Of a stretch of 64,000 nt of DNA, positions 63,380 through 64,000 are shown piece by piece. Position numbers and translations under genes: made by a program. The notes beneath the pieces were generated by a model, which saw only the letters and a list, made by a program, of their open reading frames with translations, ran no database searches and was not told where the DNA came from. The DNA comes from Clostridium chrysemydis (GTDB lineage Bacteria; Bacillota; Clostridia; Clostridiales; Clostridiaceae): positions 186,001 through 250,000 of the forward strand of contig NZ_JADEKP010000002.1 in NCBI RefSeq assembly GCF_015234215.1, read 5' to 3'. Numbering within the stretch: position 1 is the first letter of the stretch; the number at the start of each line of letters is the position of its first letter.

Positions 63380-64000
63380 TTATTTATAAATTTTAATTAT
63401 ATTATTATTTAACACGGATGCGAACGGTAGTGAGGAACCATATTTTTTATTTTCTTCTAACATTGAAAATAATGAATCTAATGTTAGGTAGTTTAATCTT
63501 CTTGAATTAAACCAAGTAGAATATATAGCATTTAGAGTTGTGGTTTTAAAATTGAAATAATCACTCCCAACACAGATTAAATAAGTATTTGGGTCTGATA
63601 TATTAGACAGTCTTTTTAAAACTGAGTCATAATTTTTACTTCGCTCTACTTCAAAAGCTGCAATTATACGATCAGTAGTTTTCTCTAACCACAAAACATC
63701 GATTAAATCTATATTATTTAAAGATAAACTTTCAGTTATATGGTTTAAATTTATATCATTTATCTTCAAAATGTTGTTTTTTATATCTTTAGAATAGTTT
63801 TTCGATAGTATTGGTTTTAGATCATTTCTTGCAACTTTTGTTTTAAAACCGAGTGATATACCTAACTCGCAGAGTAATATTTGTATAGCTCTATGTTTAT
63901 CTTTATTTGGTAAGCATTCAATAAAGAATTTGTAGTTTTTTCTTTTAGCAAGAAGGTGAAAATCACATAAATCAAATTGAGCAAGAAATTTTTCAGGCCC
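63380..64000 (-). CDS. PD-(D/E)XK nuclease-like protein (N-terminal part beyond window)
   Basis: The frame is open without a stop from 64000 down to TAA at 63380, 206 codons, and the TTG at 63767-63769 is not a convincing start, so this is the C-terminal part of a longer gene. LCELGISLGFKTKVARNDLKP (about 45-65 of the visible part) and LIDVLWLEKTTDRIIAAFEVERS look like the helix and the D-x(n)-E-x-E core of a restriction-endonuclease-type fold. Convergent with the ATPase gene (269 nt of AT-rich DNA between, in which I see nothing). Could be a restriction enzyme or related defence nuclease. Confidence 0.6.
   Translation of the reverse strand, partial: GPEKFLAQFDLCDFHLLAKRKNYKFFIECLPNKDKHRAIQILLCELGISLGFKTKVARNDLKPILSKNYSKDIKNNILKINDINLNHITESLSLNNIDLIDVLWLEKTTDRIIAAFEVERSKNYDSVLKRLSNISDPNTYLICVGSDYFNFKTTTLNAIYSTWFNSRRLNYLTLDSLFSMLEENKKYGSSLPFASVLNNNIIKIYK

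Noticed and set aside
60600-64000. Complete prophage or integrative element inserted at ssrA
   Set aside because: No integrase and no repeated ssrA 3' end in the window; only the hypothesis of an island start can be kept.

Overview
The window is low-GC, AT-rich Firmicutes DNA that reads as a clostridial chromosome (Clostridium-like; species not assignable from sequence alone). Supporting signs are the AT-biased codon use, TTG/GTG starts behind strong GGAGG-type ribosome binding sites, a two-subunit iron-sulfur serine dehydratase, a CggR-led glycolytic operon, a K+-type membrane pyrophosphatase, TPP and T-box riboswitches, and a tmRNA tag reading AEDNFALAA. Most of the window is ordinary core genome; the accessory content lies at about 17.2, 44.0-45.6, 51.9-52.2, 54.0-54.3 and 59.9-64.0 kb.

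Layout. 0-6.8 kb: arginine operon argGHCJBD on the minus strand, with a consensus promoter and a candidate ARG box before argG. 7.0-12.5 kb: a Cys-rich DUF1540 protein, a DUF4363/DUF421 membrane pair, a P-loop nucleoside kinase, a GNAT acetyltransferase, two paralogous small membrane proteins and a small hypothetical gene. 12.6-14.2 kb: sdaAB-sdaAA. 14.2-17.2 kb: a TPP riboswitch and the thiamine salvage cluster thiW-thiD-thiM-thiE; thiW has AUA where its start codon should be. 17.2-17.6 kb: first cluster of a 24-bp degenerate repeat. 17.6-25 kb: a DMT exporter, then a cell-wall region (ddl, VanR/VanS-like pair, GH25 muramidase, VanW protein). 25-30 kb: HAD phosphatase, trmL, DegV, a BMP-type lipoprotein, rpoN. 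30-36 kb: cggR-gap-pgk-tpiA-gpmI. 36-42 kb: an ABC exporter with its own two-component system and a kinase-fold protein. 42-44 kb: eno and secG. 44.0-45.5 kb: a zinc-ribbon transposase-like gene bracketed by inward-facing arrays of the same 24-bp repeat. 45.7-50.7 kb: hppA, rnr, smpB. 50.9-53.4 kb: two transporters whose upstream regions share a 16-bp palindrome, with another repeat cluster between them. 53.6-59.8 kb: a small membrane protein, a membrane-anchored glycerophosphodiesterase, a tryptophan T-box and trpP, a FUSC-like protein, and a sigma factor with an overlapping PH-like membrane partner. 59.9-60.6 kb: ssrA (tmRNA). 60.6-64 kb: accessory genes, comprising a small WYL-like protein, an SMC-like ATPase and a partial nuclease-like gene.

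Strongest unusual observations. (1) The tmRNA gene spans 661 bp instead of about 356 because a compact 305-nt group I intron interrupts the T-loop; P1, P2, P7, P8 and P9 can be drawn by eye, and precise removal restores the T arm. (2) A family of 24-bp repeats (GAAATGTTATA, a variable middle, then GTGTTGTT) occurs in four intergenic clusters. One cluster pair flanks an IS1595-like transposase with three copies on the left and four on the right in opposite orientation. Another retains both orientations but no gene, like a transposase-less derivative. This looks like an element with multi-site ends. (3) A possible defence island starts right after ssrA.

Limits: all family names come from reading motifs, not from database searches. 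Start codons were moved from the longest ORF where the ribosome binding site clearly points elsewhere.
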